From: JAPOUP01 sp965201085
GTDB taxonomy: Bacteria; Pseudomonadota; Alphaproteobacteria; Rhodobacterales; Rhodobacteraceae
DNA length: 64,000 nucleotides
Direction: 5' to 3'
NCBI GenBank assembly: GCA_965201085.1
Contig: CBDAVS010000025.1
Span: 434,001 to 498,000, forward strand
Positions 36,376-44,918 of the stretch are shown piece after piece. Within the stretch, counting starts at the first letter, position 1; the number at the start of each line of letters is the position of its first letter. Position numbers and translations under genes: made by a program. The notes under the pieces are model-generated. The model was not told the origin of the DNA and made no database searches. It saw only the letters and a list, made by a program, of their open reading frames with translations.

Positions 36376-36807
36376 ATGGAACAGCGCATAAGCCTGATCA
36401 CGCTCGCGGTCTCCGACCAGGAGCGGTCGGCGGCTTTCTACGAGGCTTTGGGCTGGAAGCGGGTTGAAAGCCCGGATGGAGTCATCGCGTTCGACCTGAT
36501 CGGGCAGACGCTTGGTCTCTATCCAAAGTCAGCTCTCGCCAGGGATATGGGGTTTTTGGAGTCGGAAATCACCGGCTTCTCCGGCATTACGCTGGCCTAT
36601 AACGTCTCCGCGAAAGAGGAGGTCGCTCCGATCCACCGCAATGCCCTGGCTGCGGGTGGCAGGAACATCAAGGAGCCGCATGACATTTTCTGGGGTGGCC
36701 ATATCGCCTATTTCGCCGATCCGGACGGACATGTTTGGGAAATCGCCCATAATCCGTTTTCGCCGTTGGGACCGAATGGCGAGTTTCAATGGAATGGCGC
36801 GGCATGA
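36376..36807 (+). CDS. VOC-family protein
   Basis: A 143-residue glyoxalase-fold protein. It starts MEQRISLITLAVSDQERSAAFYEALGW and ends with the common AYFADPDGHVWEIAHNP block, whose glutamate is a metal ligand. GGAGAAAATAC precedes the start. The following gene begins within its last codons, so they are coupled. The reaction is unknown. Confidence 0.87.
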   Translation: MEQRISLITLAVSDQERSAAFYEALGWKRVESPDGVIAFDLIGQTLGLYPKSALARDMGFLESEITGFSGITLAYNVSAKEEVAPIHRNALAAGGRNIKEPHDIFWGGHIAYFADPDGHVWEIAHNPFSPLGPNGEFQWNGAA

Positions 36808-37552
36808 ATCGCGGCCTGTGCCGAATCGGGAAACCCCCGACAACCCCGAAGCTGAAATCCGGGCGGAGTGGCTCCCGTCTATGGGCGATATGAGACGCCC
36901 CCGGAGTTACGTGGCGCTTGAGGAACTCGGGAGGCAGCGCCTTTCCCGCCATTTCGAGATGCGCAACTTCATGACGAGCGAAATCGCCAACTTTCATGCG
37001 ATCCCGAATTGCCCGGACGACCCCGACCTCGCTCTGGAAGCGGGACGGAAACTTGCGAAGAAGAAGAACCTGCTGGAGCCGCTGATCGAGACCTTCGGTC
37101 CCCTGGATATCCGCTCCGGCTATCGGAGCCAGGAAATGAACCGGTTCGGGGCGGAACACGTGAAACCACAGAAATGCGCCCGAAACGACAGGGTTTACGC
37201 CGGTCATGTCTGGGATCGGCGGGATTCCAGGGGACGTATCGGAGCCTGTGTGTCCGTCGGCATCCCATGGTTCGCACCACAATACCGACGCGGTCGGGAC
37301 CGGCGGGATCTCGCCTGGCGGCTATACGACCATCTTGATTTCCAGGAAGTCTATTTCTTCCCGAAAAACGCCGCTTTCAACCTAACCTGGCGGGAGTCGG
37401 ATCGGGAACGCCGTATACTGAGCTACATTCCTTCCAAGGGTGCGTTGGCCAAGCCGGGTATGAAACCGGATCCCGGGCGGGCGGGCCGCTACGCGGATTT
37501 TCCGCCATTCCTCGGTATCCACTATCCTGACATTCCGGGAGGCGACCGATGA
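36794..37552 (+). CDS. Hypothetical protein, peptidase M15-like
   Basis: A 252-residue soluble protein. The middle part FMTSEIANFHAIPNCPDDPDLALEAGRKLA, then FGPLDIRSGYRSQEMN and AGHVWDRRD, resembles the D-Ala-D-Ala carboxypeptidase/M15 fold, where SGYRS and the later GH-D are around the zinc site. The second half (AWRLYDHLDFQEVYFFPKNAAFNLTW) is conserved in alphaproteobacterial hypothetical proteins. The start is the ATG at 36794, overlapping the VOC gene; it ends in an ATGA overlap with the SDR gene. Enzyme activity is unproven. Confidence 0.65.
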   Translation: MARHESRPVPNRETPDNPEAEIRAEWLPSMGDMRRPRSYVALEELGRQRLSRHFEMRNFMTSEIANFHAIPNCPDDPDLALEAGRKLAKKKNLLEPLIETFGPLDIRSGYRSQEMNRFGAEHVKPQKCARNDRVYAGHVWDRRDSRGRIGACVSVGIPWFAPQYRRGRDRRDLAWRLYDHLDFQEVYFFPKNAAFNLTWRESDRERRILSYIPSKGALAKPGMKPDPGRAGRYADFPPFLGIHYPDIPGGDR

Positions 37553-38304
37553 AACTGCCGACAACCCCTTCGTTTCGTCTGGACGGCAGACGCGCCCTCG
37601 TAACCGGTGGCTCACGTGGAATCGGTCTCGGCTGCGCGGTCGCGCTTGCCGAAGCGGGAGCGGAGACGGTCATAGCGGCGCGCGGCGAAGATGAACTGGG
37701 GAAGGCTGCCGATGCGATGCGCGAGGCCGGACTGAACGCCGGTGGCGTTGTTCTGGACGTGACCGATCTCGGTGCAGTTCAGGCGGTCCTCGCCGAACGT
37801 GGGCCATTCAGTATCCTCGTGAATTCTGCCGGTCTCGCACGCCATTCACCGGCGCTCGACACAAAGCCGGAGGATTTCGATATGGTTACCGCCGTCAATT
37901 TCCGCGCCGCCTATTTCCTGGCGAGGGAAGCCGCCGCCGGGATGGACGGCGGTGGCTCGATCATCCAGATTTCCAGCCAGATGGGACATATCGGGGGAAT
38001 CGACCGCGCCCTCTACTGCGGTACCAAGCACGGAGTCGAGGGGTTCACCAAAGCGATGGCGATCGAATGGGGCGAGCGGGGGATACGTGTGAACACGGTC
38101 TGTCCGACCTTCATCCGTACGCCCTTGAGCGAAGCGACCCTGAGCGACCCGGAGAAACACGACTGGATCATGTCGATGATAAAACTCGGCCGAATCGCCG
38201 AGGTCGAGGATGTCATGGGCGCGGTGGTGTTTCTCGCGTCAGACGCTTCGGCGATGGTGACGGGAAGCTCGATGCTGGTCGATGGGGGCTGGACAGCCCA
38301 TTGA
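37549..38304 (+). CDS. Short-chain dehydrogenase/reductase
   Basis: A 251-residue classical SDR. The cofactor loop TGGSRGIG is at residues 19-26, the structural NSAG is near residue 91, and the catalytic tetrad members are the serine in QISSQMG and the tyrosine-lysine pair in YCGTKHG. RVNTVCPTFIRTP follows as expected. It likely oxidises a sugar or polyol with NAD(P). It is coupled by ATGA to the preceding gene and ends the plus-strand run. Confidence 0.9.
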   Translation: MKLPTTPSFRLDGRRALVTGGSRGIGLGCAVALAEAGAETVIAARGEDELGKAADAMREAGLNAGGVVLDVTDLGAVQAVLAERGPFSILVNSAGLARHSPALDTKPEDFDMVTAVNFRAAYFLAREAAAGMDGGGSIIQISSQMGHIGGIDRALYCGTKHGVEGFTKAMAIEWGERGIRVNTVCPTFIRTPLSEATLSDPEKHDWIMSMIKLGRIAEVEDVMGAVVFLASDASAMVTGSSMLVDGGWTAH

Positions 38305-38573
38305 ACCGAAAAAACAGGCGCAGCGCGCAGGTCCACGCATCGACCCGAACGCCGTATCGGCCTCCATTCGGCCATTGACGGGTCTCATGGATATGTCCGG
38401 TGATTGGATCGGGCCTCGGTATCTTCGAACCAGTTGGCTGCCATTCCGGTGCGACCGGCAGGGGCGCTTTCATTCGTGGGCAGGTAGAAATCCTTCGTCG
38501 GAAACCGGTTCCGGTTAGGCGGAACCGTCATCACTGCCTGCGGGATCGGCGTCGGTGAATGCCGTCGCCGTCT

Positions 38574-39965
38574 CTATCCTTCCGCACCGGATGCGTTGAC
38601 CCTACGGGTGCCCGATTGAGGACTCTTGGTGTCATACTTCCGCCTCGGGGTCTGAAGCTTGGTGACCTTCGCCGGAGCGGTCGCGGGGCGCTCTGGATCA
38701 GTCGCTTTCGAATTTGCGAAAGTGCCGCTTTTCGCACCCGTACTTCTATCGATGAAGTCCAGAACAAGCGGACGTATGTTCTGGCGCCAGGACTTGCCCG
38801 CGAATATCCCGTAATGTCCCGCACCGGGTTCAAGATGGCTTGCCTTCATGCCGGAGGTAAGCCCTGACAGCAGACCAAGCGCCGCGCGGCACTGCCCGGG
38901 TGCGCTGATATCGTCGTTCTCCCCTTCCACCACCTTGACTGCGACATCAGTGATCTTGCCGATGTCGATCCTGCGACCCTTTACGGAAAACGCGTTACGG
39001 GCGATTTCGCGTGACTTGAAAATGCGTTTGACCGTCGAGAGATAGAACTCGGCCGTCATGTCCATCACGGCGAGATACTCGTCATAGAACCTGTTGTGCC
39101 TGTCGTGGTCGCTGGATTCGCGCTTGGCGGCGCGGATGATCTGGTCGGTGAACGCCTCCGCATGTTTCATTGTGTTCATCGATATGAACCCCGCCAGCTG
39201 CAGCATTCCGGGATAGACCAGCCGACCCGCTCCGGCGTATTTCACACCGACGCTCTGTATCGCGAAACCCTCCAGTTGGCCCATCGTCAAACGGCGACCG
39301 AAATCGGTGACTTCCGTCGGAGCGGCGTCGGGATCAACCGGTCCGCCGATCAATGTCAGTGACTGTGGCTGCGCGTCATGGTCGTATTCAGCGAGATAGG
39401 CCGTCGCCGCAAGCGCGAGCGGAGCGGGCTGGCAGACAGCGATGACATGTAGGTTGGGTCCGAGCGCGCGCATGAAATCGATCAGGTACTGGGTCTGGTC
39501 CTCGATATCGAATGTACCGACGGAAACAGGAATGTCGCGTGCGTTATGCCAGTCAGTCACATAGACCTCGCAGTTCGGTATCAGGCTTTTCACCGTCGAG
39601 CGCAGCAGTGTCGCGTAGTGGCCGGACATGGGTGCCACAAGCAGAAGCCGCCGCGACCGCTCGGATCTCCCGTGGACGCGAAAATGGACAAGATCGCCAA
39701 ACGGGCGCTCGACGACCGTCACGACATCGACCAGATGATCCTTGCCGTCCTCGCAGGAGAAGGTACGGATGCCCCAGTCGGGTTTGGCCACCATTCGGGA
39801 GAACGTCCGCTCGGTCACTTCACCCCATGCTGACATCATCGGAAAGGCGGGATGCGGGAATAGCCCAGTGGCGGGATATGATCCAACGGCCAGTGCGGTG
39901 GCGCCGAGCCATTGGTTGGTGTTGCGAACCGTCTCCATAAGGTCATAGGCTGCCATGTAGCGCAT
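38574..39965 (-). CDS. phaZ: Intracellular polyhydroxyalkanoate depolymerase
   Basis: A 463-residue PHA depolymerase of the intracellular type, starting MRYMAAYDLMETVRN. The nucleophile is a cysteine in VICQPAP-like context (HVIAVCQPAPLALA), as in PhaZ1 of Ralstonia, and GAGHYGIFAGKSWRQNI is the C-terminal histidine block. It breaks down stored poly-3-hydroxybutyrate. The C-terminus has a long basic, Pro/Thr-rich tail beyond the usual end (TGAKSGTFANSK to the stop). It is divergent from phaC with a 100-bp shared promoter region. Confidence 0.92.
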   Translation of the reverse strand: MRYMAAYDLMETVRNTNQWLGATALAVGSYPATGLFPHPAFPMMSAWGEVTERTFSRMVAKPDWGIRTFSCEDGKDHLVDVVTVVERPFGDLVHFRVHGRSERSRRLLLVAPMSGHYATLLRSTVKSLIPNCEVYVTDWHNARDIPVSVGTFDIEDQTQYLIDFMRALGPNLHVIAVCQPAPLALAATAYLAEYDHDAQPQSLTLIGGPVDPDAAPTEVTDFGRRLTMGQLEGFAIQSVGVKYAGAGRLVYPGMLQLAGFISMNTMKHAEAFTDQIIRAAKRESSDHDRHNRFYDEYLAVMDMTAEFYLSTVKRIFKSREIARNAFSVKGRRIDIGKITDVAVKVVEGENDDISAPGQCRAALGLLSGLTSGMKASHLEPGAGHYGIFAGKSWRQNIRPLVLDFIDRSTGAKSGTFANSKATDPERPATAPAKVTKLQTPRRKYDTKSPQSGTRRVNASGAEG

Positions 39966-40032
39966 CTGTTCTTCCCTTCGCCGTCAAGCGCATGTCAATA
40001 AGCCGCGTTTGCCATAAGGGCTTTACGCATTA

Positions 40033-40045
40033 TGCTGCGACTGCA
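40033..40045. promoter_or_regulatory. Probable PhaR half-palindrome in the phaZ-phaC promoter
   Basis: The sequence tgctgcgactgca between the divergent phaZ and phaC genes resembles the TGC-rich CTGC-N-GCAG elements bound by PhaR of Paracoccus and Rhodobacter. One arm is imperfect. A better copy precedes phaP at 41913. Confidence 0.45.
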
Positions 40046-40065
40046 AAATAGATGGAATTTCCAGG

Positions 40066-41859
40066 ATGACAACTGACCAAAGCGCCGCAAGCCCCGATCT
40101 CGAAAAATTGCAAGCGAACATCGCTCGGATAGAGGAACTCTCCCAGCGGATGGTCACCGCGCTCGCCGGGAGACGCCATGTCAGTCCGGACCTGCAGGGA
40201 CCGGGCATGGAGCTCTATACGAGGGTGGCCGGCGTCTGGTGGGCCCAGATGATGAGCGACCCCGCCAGAATTCTACAGCACCAGGTCAGCTATTGGGGCA
40301 AAACGCTTGAGAATTTCGCCGATGCGCAGAATGCTCTGGCTACCGGCGGGGTATCCGAGAATGGGGGCGATGGATCGTCCGATCGCCGGTTTCACAACGA
40401 GATGTGGCGGACGCATCCGTACTTCAACTTCGTCAGGCAGCAGTATCTTTTGAATGCCGAGTCGGTCAAATCAACGGTTGAAGGGTTGGAGGGCCTCGAT
40501 CGGCTGGAGCGCCAGCGTGTAGAGTTCTTCGCCCGTCAGATAATCGAAATGTTCGCTCCCACAAATTTTCTGGCGACAAACCCTGAAGCCTTGACCAAAG
40601 CCATCGAGACGGAAGGCCAGTCGCTGGTCGACGGTCTCGAGAACCTGGTTCGTGACATCGAGGCGAGCAAGGATGGACTGCTGGTCACGCTCGCCGACAA
40701 GGATGCGTTCACCGTGGGTGGCAACATCGCCACGACGGAAGGAAGCGTCGTATTCAGGAACCGGATGTTCGAGTTGATCCATTATGCGCCATCGACGGAA
40801 ACCGCGCATCAGGCACCGCTTGTCGTGTTCCCACCCTGGATCAACAAATACTACATCATGGATCTCAGGCCCGCCAACTCACTGGTCCGCTGGATCGTTG
40901 AACAGGGATTCACCCTGTTCGTGGTGAGCTGGAAAAATCCAGACGAATCCTATGCCGATGTCGGCATTGATACCTACATCGAGGAAGGCTACCTGACGGC
41001 CATCGAAGAGGTGAAGAAGATAACCGGGGAACGGCAGGTCAATACCGTCGGTTACTGTATCGGCGGAACCGCGCTCGCGATGACGCTAGCCTATCTAGAA
41101 AGGAAGAACGACGGTTCCGTCAGGTCCGCGACCTTCTTCACGACCCTCACCGATTTTTCCGACCACGGCGAGTTCACACCTTTCCTGACCGATGACTTCG
41201 TGGTTGCCATCGAAGCCGAATGCCAACGGCAGGGCGTTCTGGAGAGTTTTTTCATGTCGAGGACATTCTCGTTCCTTCGGGCCAATGATCTGATCTATGG
41301 CCCGGCGGTCCGCAGTTATATGTTGGGCGAACCGCCACCGGTCTTCGACCTGCTCTACTGGAACGGAGATGGCACCAACCTCACTGGAAGGTTGGTCATC
41401 GAATATCTCCGCTGGCTCTGTCAGGAGAACAGGTTTTCCGTAGGCAACGTCGGGATACTTGGAGAAAAGCTCTCGATAAAGGATGTACGGGTGCCGCTTT
41501 GCGCGATCGCCTGCGAATCCGACCATATCGCGGCTTGGGCCGCCAGTTTTGAGGGAGTCAAACGCATGGGGTCGGCCTCGAAGCGGTTCATCCTGTCCGA
41601 GTCGGGACATATCGCGGGGATCATAAACCCTCCGTCCAAACGCAAGTACGGTCATTTCATCAATGAGGATCTGGATCTGTCACCGGAAGCCTGGCGAGAC
41701 GGCGCGGAGCGCCATGAAGGGAGTTGGTGGCCTCGTTGGGGTGATTGGCTCGCGGGACATTCCGGCGAGCGTATACCGGCGCGTCAACCGGGCGATTCCG
41801 CGAATCATCCCGTGCTGGCGGCGGCTCCGGGAACATATGTCTTCTCCGAAAGCTCGTAG
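40066..41859 (+). CDS. phaC: Class I poly(3-hydroxyalkanoate) synthase
   Basis: A 597-residue PHA synthase. The lipase-like box GYCIGGT places the nucleophile at Cys331, close to Cys319 of Ralstonia PhaC. PPWINKYYIMDL, FVVSWKNPD and the late SEDHIAAW-type aspartate (CESDHIAAW) and SGHIAGIINPP histidine blocks complete the triad. It polymerises 3-hydroxyacyl-CoA into storage granules. The phaA and phaB genes are not in the window. It is the first gene of phaC-phaP-phaR. Confidence 0.95.
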   Translation: MTTDQSAASPDLEKLQANIARIEELSQRMVTALAGRRHVSPDLQGPGMELYTRVAGVWWAQMMSDPARILQHQVSYWGKTLENFADAQNALATGGVSENGGDGSSDRRFHNEMWRTHPYFNFVRQQYLLNAESVKSTVEGLEGLDRLERQRVEFFARQIIEMFAPTNFLATNPEALTKAIETEGQSLVDGLENLVRDIEASKDGLLVTLADKDAFTVGGNIATTEGSVVFRNRMFELIHYAPSTETAHQAPLVVFPPWINKYYIMDLRPANSLVRWIVEQGFTLFVVSWKNPDESYADVGIDTYIEEGYLTAIEEVKKITGERQVNTVGYCIGGTALAMTLAYLERKNDGSVRSATFFTTLTDFSDHGEFTPFLTDDFVVAIEAECQRQGVLESFFMSRTFSFLRANDLIYGPAVRSYMLGEPPPVFDLLYWNGDGTNLTGRLVIEYLRWLCQENRFSVGNVGILGEKLSIKDVRVPLCAIACESDHIAAWAASFEGVKRMGSASKRFILSESGHIAGIINPPSKRKYGHFINEDLDLSPEAWRDGAERHEGSWWPRWGDWLAGHSGERIPARQPGDSANHPVLAAAPGTYVFSESS

Positions 41860-41912
41860 GAAATCCGCTGTGCGGCAGATTGTTCTGTGATGCGGCAAAA
41901 TATCCCTTGCAA

Positions 41913-41927
41913 TGCTGCGATGCAGCA
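41913..41927. promoter_or_regulatory. PhaR operator upstream of phaP
   Basis: A 15-bp perfect palindrome, tgctgc-gat-gcagca, lies about 60 bp before the phasin start. It contains CTGC-N3-GCAG, the element reported for PhaR repressors in related bacteria. The phaR gene follows at 42557, so the expected loop is PhaR repression of phaP released by nascent polymer. Confidence 0.65.
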
Positions 41928-41984
41928 TAAATATTGCCCGTGGATGCGGAAGCACATGGAATCGCAGCGAACGGAGAATTAGAG

Positions 41985-42425
41985 ATGACTGCAATCGGAC
42001 GGGACTACACAAAGATAATGAAAGACATGCTGGGCGTGTTCCCGGTTGACATGACCGCAATGCAGGATGTACTCAGAACCCAGGCCAGCTTGGGTGAGAA
42101 GCTGTCGAAAATGGCGGTGAAAGCGGCCGAAAATTCGGCTGAGGTGTCGGCCAAGTGGACCAAGCAAACGCTCTCCAAGGTCGCTGAAGTCACGAAGTTC
42201 AAGGATGACCCCGCCGACTATGGCAAGGCCATGACGGACTTCGCTTCGGCACAGGCGGAAATCGCCGCGGAGTCGATGTCGGCTTTCGCGGAAATCGCGA
42301 AGAAGGTTCAGATGGAGACGGTCGAGCTGATGCTCGCCGCCGGAAAGGATGTTTCGGAAGACGCCACCGCCGCCGTCAAGAAAGCGACCGCCGCCGCCAA
42401 GAAAGCGACCGTCGCGGCCAAGTAA
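41985..42425 (+). CDS. phaP: Phasin
   Basis: A 146-residue amphipathic granule-coat protein of the PhaP family (DYTKIMKDMLGVFPVDMTAMQ, ASLGEKLSKMAVKAAENSAEVS). The C-terminus is an alanine/lysine repeat (AAVKKATAAAKKATVAAK), similar to histone H1-like tails that bind DNA, which may help distribute granules at division. GGAG and AGAG precede the ATG. A PhaR-type operator lies upstream and a strong terminator downstream. Confidence 0.92.
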   Translation: MTAIGRDYTKIMKDMLGVFPVDMTAMQDVLRTQASLGEKLSKMAVKAAENSAEVSAKWTKQTLSKVAEVTKFKDDPADYGKAMTDFASAQAEIAAESMSAFAEIAKKVQMETVELMLAAGKDVSEDATAAVKKATAAAKKATVAAK

Positions 42426-42474
42426 TAAACCAGTTTCCCTTAGCGCCGGATCTCCTCCTACCGGTGCGCAAACT

Positions 42475-42506
42475 GGGGCGGGCTCGATGCTCGCCCCTTT
42501 TATTTT
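42475..42506 (+). terminator. Rho-independent terminator behind phaP
   Basis: A 9-bp stem (ggggcgggc / gctcgcccc, one G-U pair) with a tcgat loop is followed by ttttatttt. It sits between phaP and phaR, so phasin mRNA can be made in excess of phaR mRNA. Confidence 0.85.
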
Positions 42507-42556
42507 GCTTCGTAAGGCTTTAGGATCTCTATGTGTCGCTGGACTGGAGGAAGTCT

Positions 42557-43108
42557 ATGGCCGACCCATCGCGGCCCCTGCTGATCAAACGCTATGCCAG
42601 CCGTCGGTTATACAATACCGAAACCAGCGACTACGTAACGCTTGACGATATCGCCCGGTTCATTCGGGAAGGTCAGAATGTGAAGATTGTCGATCTCAAA
42701 TCCGGTGACGATCTGACAAAGCAGTATCTACTGCAGATCATAGCGGATCACGAAAGCCAGGGCGACAGCGTATTGCCGGTCAATGTCCTGACCGATCTGG
42801 TCAGGAGTTACACGACCGGCGTTCACTCGGTCGTTCCGCAGTTTCTTTCGGCAAGTTTCGAGATGCTGCGCGAGGGTCAGTCCCGGATTATCGAGAATTT
42901 CTCCAATCCGATAGCGGCAATGCCGGGTTTTGAGGCGATAAAGGCGCAGCAGGAAGCTTTCTTCAGGGCAATGGCGGCGGGTTGGGTCAGCTCGGAAATG
43001 GCCGGGGAACCCGAGGCGGCACCGCCTCCATCGAATAACGATGAGCTAGATGAAATCAAACGACAGCTCAAAGACCTTCAGTCCAGGCTGGCGAAGATGG
43101 ATCGATAG
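42557..43108 (+). CDS. phaR: Polyhydroxyalkanoate synthesis repressor
   Basis: A 183-residue regulator. The N-terminal PHB/PHA accumulation DNA-binding domain reads LLIKRYASRRLYNTETSDYVTLDDIARFIREG, followed by the second PHB_acc domain (LLQIIADHESQGDSVLP). The C-terminus is a coiled coil (DELDEIKRQLKDLQSRLAKM). PhaR binds TGC-rich operators and PHA granules. The ATG at 42557 has GGAGG upstream and is preferred to a start 24 bp earlier. Confidence 0.94.
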   Translation: MADPSRPLLIKRYASRRLYNTETSDYVTLDDIARFIREGQNVKIVDLKSGDDLTKQYLLQIIADHESQGDSVLPVNVLTDLVRSYTTGVHSVVPQFLSASFEMLREGQSRIIENFSNPIAAMPGFEAIKAQQEAFFRAMAAGWVSSEMAGEPEAAPPPSNNDELDEIKRQLKDLQSRLAKMDR

Positions 43109-43428
43109 GAATTCGGTGTCGGGAGACACTTCCACCAATGAGCGTCTGAGCCTTGCGGATGACGCCTGTCTCTGTGGGAATTATCGCGTTCCGCTCATGG
43201 GAGCGAGCGGAACATGATTGGGAAAGTTCCGCATTTCACGCCGCTTTCAGGAGCATGACCACTGCCTTCAAGCACTGCCAATCCAATAGGGTCGTGGTCG
43301 GTACCGTGGGGATATGCTACGGTCGGTCCTATCTCGGAAGGTGGGTGTCAATACCACACTTCAACCATCGCGGCGACCGTGTCGGATCGTATCGAACCGT
43401 GTCGCTCGGATGCGGAACATCGCTTTCA
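43109..43428. other. Gene-free interval between phaR and the DUF6476 gene
   Basis: About 320 bp between convergent genes. No protein frame, RNA gene or strong terminator could be recognised. Confidence 0.4.
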
Positions 43429-43734
43429 TCATTGACCCGAGGTCACAATGTCGATGGTCTGCAGCAGAGTGCTGCCCGTACGGTCGAAAATCAGAATCCG
43501 GTCAGTGTCGGTCACTACCGCAAACCAATTCTCTGCCTGGGTGAAGGCCACCGCTCGAACCCCAGCGGGTAGGCTGATTTGATCGGGAAGCGCGGGTCCC
43601 GCGGTGTCGGGAAAGCGGGTGACAAGGAACGCGATCAAAACTATAAATCCGATGATCATCACGCCTGTCAGCACCGTGACAAGCGTTCGTAGAAATTTCA
43701 GTGATATAGCGCCGTGATCGGAGTCTTTGTCCAT
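43429..43734 (-). CDS. DUF6476-family membrane protein
   Basis: A 101-residue protein with one membrane helix (LVTVLTGVMIIGFIVLIAFLV) and an outside domain ending in a short beta repeat (RILIFDRTGSTLLQTIDI). It matches the small protein found divergent from rluD in Rhodobacterales, now called DUF6476. The function is unknown. Its start codon overlaps that of rluD on the other strand by two bases. Confidence 0.78.
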   Translation of the reverse strand: MDKDSDHGAISLKFLRTLVTVLTGVMIIGFIVLIAFLVTRFPDTAGPALPDQISLPAGVRAVAFTQAENWFAVVTDTDRILIFDRTGSTLLQTIDIVTSGQ

Positions 43735-44779
43735 GTCCGTATTCCGTCTGTTGGTTACGGTCGCAGCCAACCCCCCACCGCGCTTGGATAGAGCATTGGC
43801 CCGGGATGTGCCAGAGACGGCCGCGCTCAGCCGGTCGCGGCTGGCGCGACTTATCATCGGTGGCGCCGTGGCGCAAAACGGCGTTCCGGTTCTCGACCCC
43901 AGCGCACGGGTGGACGCCGGCGAAATCTACGAGATCGCGATTCCTGAAAAACGGGACAGTCACCTCGCGCCGGAGAACCTCTCCGTGGACGTGGTGTTTG
44001 AGGACGACGAATTGATTGTCATCAACAAGCCTGCGGGAATGGTTGTGCATCCAGCGCCGGGAACACCTTCGGGCACACTCGTCAATGCTCTTCTGGCCCA
44101 TTGCGGAAACAGTATTTCTGGTGTGGGAGACGAAAAACGGCCAGGCATCGTGCACCGGATCGACAAGGATACGACCGGATTGCTCGTTGTCGCTAAATCC
44201 GATCGGGCACATCTGGGCCTTTCGAGGCAATTCGCGACCCATTCGGTCGAACGCGTCTATACGGCGATCTGTCACGGAGTTCCCGATATGACCGATCCTC
44301 GCGTGAGAGGTATTCCAGGTGTCGGAATGGAAGAAGGGGATGTTCTCAGGATCGCTACCAAACTTGGCCGGCACAGGACGGACAGGCAACGTCAGGCCGT
44401 GATGTTTGACAGGGGGCGTCACGCCGTAACGCGGGTGCGGGTTGTTCGACGTTTCGGTGCGCCATGGGCGGTTGCTTCGCTGGATTGTTGGCTGGAAACC
44501 GGTCGCACGCACCAGATCCGGGCACATCTTGCCCATATCGGCCATGGGTTGATCGGAGATCCGCTTTACGGTCGGCGGCGCAGGCTCGGGACCCGCGCTG
44601 TTGGCGAGCGGGCAGCGGAGCAGGCAATGAGCTTTCCCCGACAGGCTCTGCATGCCCGCAGTCTCGGATTTGTACATCCCGCCCGTGGCGACACCCTTCG
44701 CTTCGACGCTCCGGTTCCGAATGACATGCAGGCGCTGATCGATGCGCTGTCCGGGTCACCAAGCGACACATCGATGTGA
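43733..44779 (+). CDS. rluD: Ribosomal large-subunit pseudouridine synthase, RluD-type
   Basis: A 348-residue RluA-family enzyme. An S4-like RNA-binding domain at residues 17-75 is followed by the catalytic domain with VINKPAGMVVHP and the catalytic aspartate in VHRIDKDTTGLLVVAK; LETGRTHQIRAHLAHIGHGLIGDPLYG is the closing family block. It makes pseudouridines in 23S rRNA helix 69. I start at ATG 43733, not the TTG before it. The start overlaps the DUF6476 start, so each ribosome site lies inside the opposite gene. Confidence 0.92.
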   Translation: MSVFRLLVTVAANPPPRLDRALARDVPETAALSRSRLARLIIGGAVAQNGVPVLDPSARVDAGEIYEIAIPEKRDSHLAPENLSVDVVFEDDELIVINKPAGMVVHPAPGTPSGTLVNALLAHCGNSISGVGDEKRPGIVHRIDKDTTGLLVVAKSDRAHLGLSRQFATHSVERVYTAICHGVPDMTDPRVRGIPGVGMEEGDVLRIATKLGRHRTDRQRQAVMFDRGRHAVTRVRVVRRFGAPWAVASLDCWLETGRTHQIRAHLAHIGHGLIGDPLYGRRRRLGTRAVGERAAEQAMSFPRQALHARSLGFVHPARGDTLRFDAPVPNDMQALIDALSGSPSDTSM

Positions 44780-44918
44780 GATTCGTATCCGATTTCTTGT
44801 TGTCCGAGGGAATAGCCCCCATCTCTCAGTGATCGGGAATCGTGCGGTGAACCTTGATTTGCCGATCCGGTGACCCATATGAATGTTAAAGTGATAAACA
44901 TAAAGTTGGGGAAAGCCC

